Part shown: positions 62,101-64,000 of the stretch, piece after piece | Layout: each line of letters begins with the position of its first letter | How positions within the stretch are numbered: the first letter of the stretch is position 1 | Assembly (NCBI GenBank): GCA_027492585.1 | Contig: JAPUEK010000020.1 | Coordinates: 1-64,000 of the forward strand | Direction of reading: 5' to 3' | DNA: 64,000 bases | Source: Paracoccaceae bacterium | GTDB lineage: Bacteria > Pseudomonadota > Alphaproteobacteria > Rhodobacterales > Rhodobacteraceae | The notes under the pieces: generated by a model | Databases searched by the model: none | What the model saw: only the letters and a program-made list of their open reading frames with translations | Told to the model about the DNA's origin: nothing | Made by a program: the position numbers and the translations under genes

Positions 62101-64000
62101 CTATTCCGCCGCCGCTGCAAAGGCCGGACGGGGGGAGGCCGGGGCCGCGCCCTCGGCAAAGGCGATCACCGCCCGCAGCCGCGCCGCCAGCACCCGCACA
62201 TTCGGCTCCAGCACCATGCTGTCATGGTCGCCCGGCACCTCGATCACCTCAAGTGCGGGGGCAAAGCGGGTCAGGTCATTGTCCTCGAAGACATATTCCT
62301 TGGCATGGCTGACCCAGTTGCCCCCCGTCACCTGCCAATGCCGGTCCAGCGGCGGGCGGAACAGCGCCGTCGCCCCCCGCCGCTCGGGCAGGGTGTAGCC
62401 GGCAATCGCTTCGCGGAAGGCGGCCTCGATCCCGGCATTGTGGAATTGCGCGGTGCCTTCGGCAGCGGCCTCGGGGTGGCGCTTGCGCCGCTCCCAGTCC
62501 CAGCGCGCGCGCGCCCAGTCGGCCAGATAGCCCGGCCCCTTGGCCCTCAGCTCCGCCAGCTTGATCAGCGCCTTGTCCGCCCGGCTGAGCGCCGGCCGCT
62601 CCGGCAGCGGCGTGTCGAGCAGCACGAGCTGCGCCACCTCCTGCCCCGCCGCCTCAAGCTGCCGGGCCATCTCCCAGGCCGTCAGCCCGCCGCCCGAGAA
62701 GCCGCCGAGCAGATACGGTCCCTCCGGCTGCACCTGCCGCAGCTCGGCGATGTAATCCGCCGCCGCCGCCGCAAGGCTGCGGTGCGGCTCGGCATCACCG
62801 TAAAGCCCGCGCGCCTGCAATCCGTAGAAGGGCCGGTCGCCGCCCAGAAGCTGCGCCAGATGCCGCAGGTTCAGCACATTGCCGAACATGCCGGCCACAA
62901 GGAAGAACGGCCGGCGCGGCCCACCCTCGCCTTCATGCATCGGCACGAGATGGGTGAAGCGCCGCTTCGGCGCCACCGGGGCCGCGGCGCTGTCTTCCGC
63001 GCCCCCGACCTGCCCGGCGATCAGCGCCGCGCAGGCGGCAATCGTCGGCGCCTCGAAAAGGATGGAGATCGGGAATTCCACCCGATAGGCCTTCTTCACC
63101 ATGGCGAAAAGCCGCACCGCGATCAGGGAATGGCCGCCGAGATCGAAGAAGCTGTCCTCCACCCCGACCTGCGCCACACCCAGAAGCTCCTGCCAGAAGC
63201 CGACCAGCGTGCGCTCGATATCATTGCGCGGTTCGACATAGGCGGTGTCGAGATCGGGGCGCTCGAAGCTTTGCCCCTCCCCCTTCGCCGCCTCCGCCGC
63301 AGCCGTCTGCCGGATCAGCGCCGGGAGGTCGAGAGAGGAGACGAGGATCTGGCTCTGCCCCGCCGCAAGGGCGCGGGCAAAGGCCTGCGGGCCTTCCTCG
63401 GGGCGGATGCCGCCCGCGAAAGCGTGCATCAGTCGTTCCTCTGCGGGCGACAGCGGGCGGGCGTTCGCCGGACCCGCCTCGAACGCGAGATCGCGCGCCG
63501 CCGGGGCAGGGAAGGACAAGGCCCCCTCCAGCCGCCGGATGGTGAAGCCTTCCACCTCCGCCACGACCTCGCCTTCCGGCGTCGCCAGCGTGATGTCGAA
63601 GCGCGCCGTGGCCCCCTCCGCCCGGTTGTCGCCGGCGCTCCGCATATGGCTCACGATCTCGGCGGGCAACGGGCGATAGACCCGGATCGCCCCATAGGAG
63701 ACCGGCACCCAGAGGTGGTCGGGCTGGTAGCCCGCGATCAGCCCCATGGCCCAGCCCGTCGCCAGATCAAGGAGGGCGGGGTGCATCGGCCAGACCCCCG
63801 CCTCGGCCCGGAAGGGCGCGGGCAGCGCCAGCCGCGCCAAGCCCTCACCCGTGCCAAGGCTGCGCGAGGTCAGCACCCGCCAGCGCGGGCCGAAGGCGAG
63901 ATGCGCCTCCTGCGGGCTTTGCAGCCCCTCGCCACGCTCCGGCTCCGGCAGGCGGGCGGCAATCGCCGCCACATCCAGCCGCCGCGCCGGGGCATCGAAC
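62101..64000 (-). CDS. Polyketide synthase C-terminus: dehydratase, carrier protein, thioesterase (partial)
   Basis: The reading frame is open to the window edge, so only the last 632 residues are seen. They start in the second half of a PKS dehydratase (WPMHPALLDLATGWAMGL, WVPVSYGAIRVYRPLP). About residues 180-230 (EGPQAFARALAAGQSQILVSSLDL) resemble the segment that precedes a carrier domain. The carrier serine is in LGGHSLIAV (about 283). A type I thioesterase ends the protein, with nucleophile in GGFSGGG and a late histidine in PGDHDSMV. The thioesterase means this module releases a chain. No internal start codon should be used. Confidence 0.85.
   Translation of the reverse strand, partial: FDAPARRLDVAAIAARLPEPERGEGLQSPQEAHLAFGPRWRVLTSRSLGTGEGLARLALPAPFRAEAGVWPMHPALLDLATGWAMGLIAGYQPDHLWVPVSYGAIRVYRPLPAEIVSHMRSAGDNRAEGATARFDITLATPEGEVVAEVEGFTIRRLEGALSFPAPAARDLAFEAGPANARPLSPAEERLMHAFAGGIRPEEGPQAFARALAAGQSQILVSSLDLPALIRQTAAAEAAKGEGQSFERPDLDTAYVEPRNDIERTLVGFWQELLGVAQVGVEDSFFDLGGHSLIAVRLFAMVKKAYRVEFPISILFEAPTIAACAALIAGQVGGAEDSAAAPVAPKRRFTHLVPMHEGEGGPRRPFFLVAGMFGNVLNLRHLAQLLGGDRPFYGLQARGLYGDAEPHRSLAAAAADYIAELRQVQPEGPYLLGGFSGGGLTAWEMARQLEAAGQEVAQLVLLDTPLPERPALSRADKALIKLAELRAKGPGYLADWARARWDWERRKRHPEAAAEGTAQFHNAGIEAAFREAIAGYTLPERRGATALFRPPLDRHWQVTGGNWVSHAKEYVFEDNDLTRFAPALEVIEVPGDHDSMVLEPNVRVLAARLRAVIAFAEGAAPASPRPAFAAAAE

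Noticed and set aside
1-64000. tRNA, rRNA, plasmid or phage replication genes, integrase attachment sites
   Set aside because: I looked for conserved rRNA/tRNA sequence features, integrases, and replication or partition proteins and found none.

Overview
This window is about 64 kb of GC-rich DNA with densely packed, often overlapping genes (ATGA and TGATG junctions). Gene content and codon use point to an alphaproteobacterium of the Rhodobacteraceae (Rhodobacter/Paracoccus/roseobacter type). The fdsGBA-fdhD-fdsD formate dehydrogenase operon has the same gene order and FdsA length as that of Rhodobacter capsulatus. I see no tRNA, rRNA, intact insertion sequence or CRISPR array. The window is mostly accessory metabolism.

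Layout. (1) 1-1459: an intergenic repeat, a small frameshifted gene and a GlpR-like DeoR regulator. (2) 1486-7846, minus: a tripartite tricarboxylate transporter (tctCBA) with an Ldh2-type dehydrogenase, a hydroxypyruvate-isomerase-like enzyme, a cupin and an AbrB membrane protein. (3) 8163-11956: a minus-strand IDH/IPMDH-type dehydrogenase, AtuA-like and DUF4387 cassette with a divergent GntR regulator. (4) 12162-25142: a large catabolic region with an aldehyde dehydrogenase, an AmaS/DUF1185 protein, a 3-hydroxyisobutyrate-dehydrogenase-like enzyme, two amidases (the second preceded by an AtzG-sized partner), a class II aldolase, an iron alcohol dehydrogenase, a GntR/FCD regulator, an NMT1-type ABC importer and an SMP-30 lactonase. 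Four of its promoters carry related AT-rich inverted repeats.

(5) 25279-34548: one probable operon. It encodes a peroxiredoxin-like/2OG-Fe(II) oxygenase fusion, an ECF sigma and its membrane anti-sigma, a TPR O-GlcNAc-transferase-like enzyme and five enzymes for a C-methylated CDP-6-deoxy sugar. This suggests regulated protein glycosylation, perhaps linked to hydroxylation. (6) 35171-41612: a self-contained sigma-54 circuit of a divergent rpoN paralogue, an NtrC-type activator, a Cache histidine kinase, two enhancer-like palindromes, a -24/-12 promoter and an oxalate/formate-antiporter-type transporter. (7) 41613-49297: an IS3-family transposase remnant, a LysR regulator, a 5-formyl-THF cyclo-ligase-like protein and a BMP/nucleoside-type ABC importer.

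(8) 49512-56398: a LysR regulator and the molybdenum NAD-linked formate dehydrogenase operon. (9) 56549-64000, minus: the end of a natural-product cluster, with a PKS (DH-ACP-TE, running off the window), a family 2 glycosyltransferase and a formyltransferase/adenylation/peptidyl-carrier protein whose adenylation domain is split by a luciferase-like monooxygenase.

The best candidates for something undescribed are the hydroxylase/glycosyltransferase operon (5), the sigma-54 module (6) and the split adenylation enzyme (9). All functional statements come from reading motifs and context; no database search was possible.
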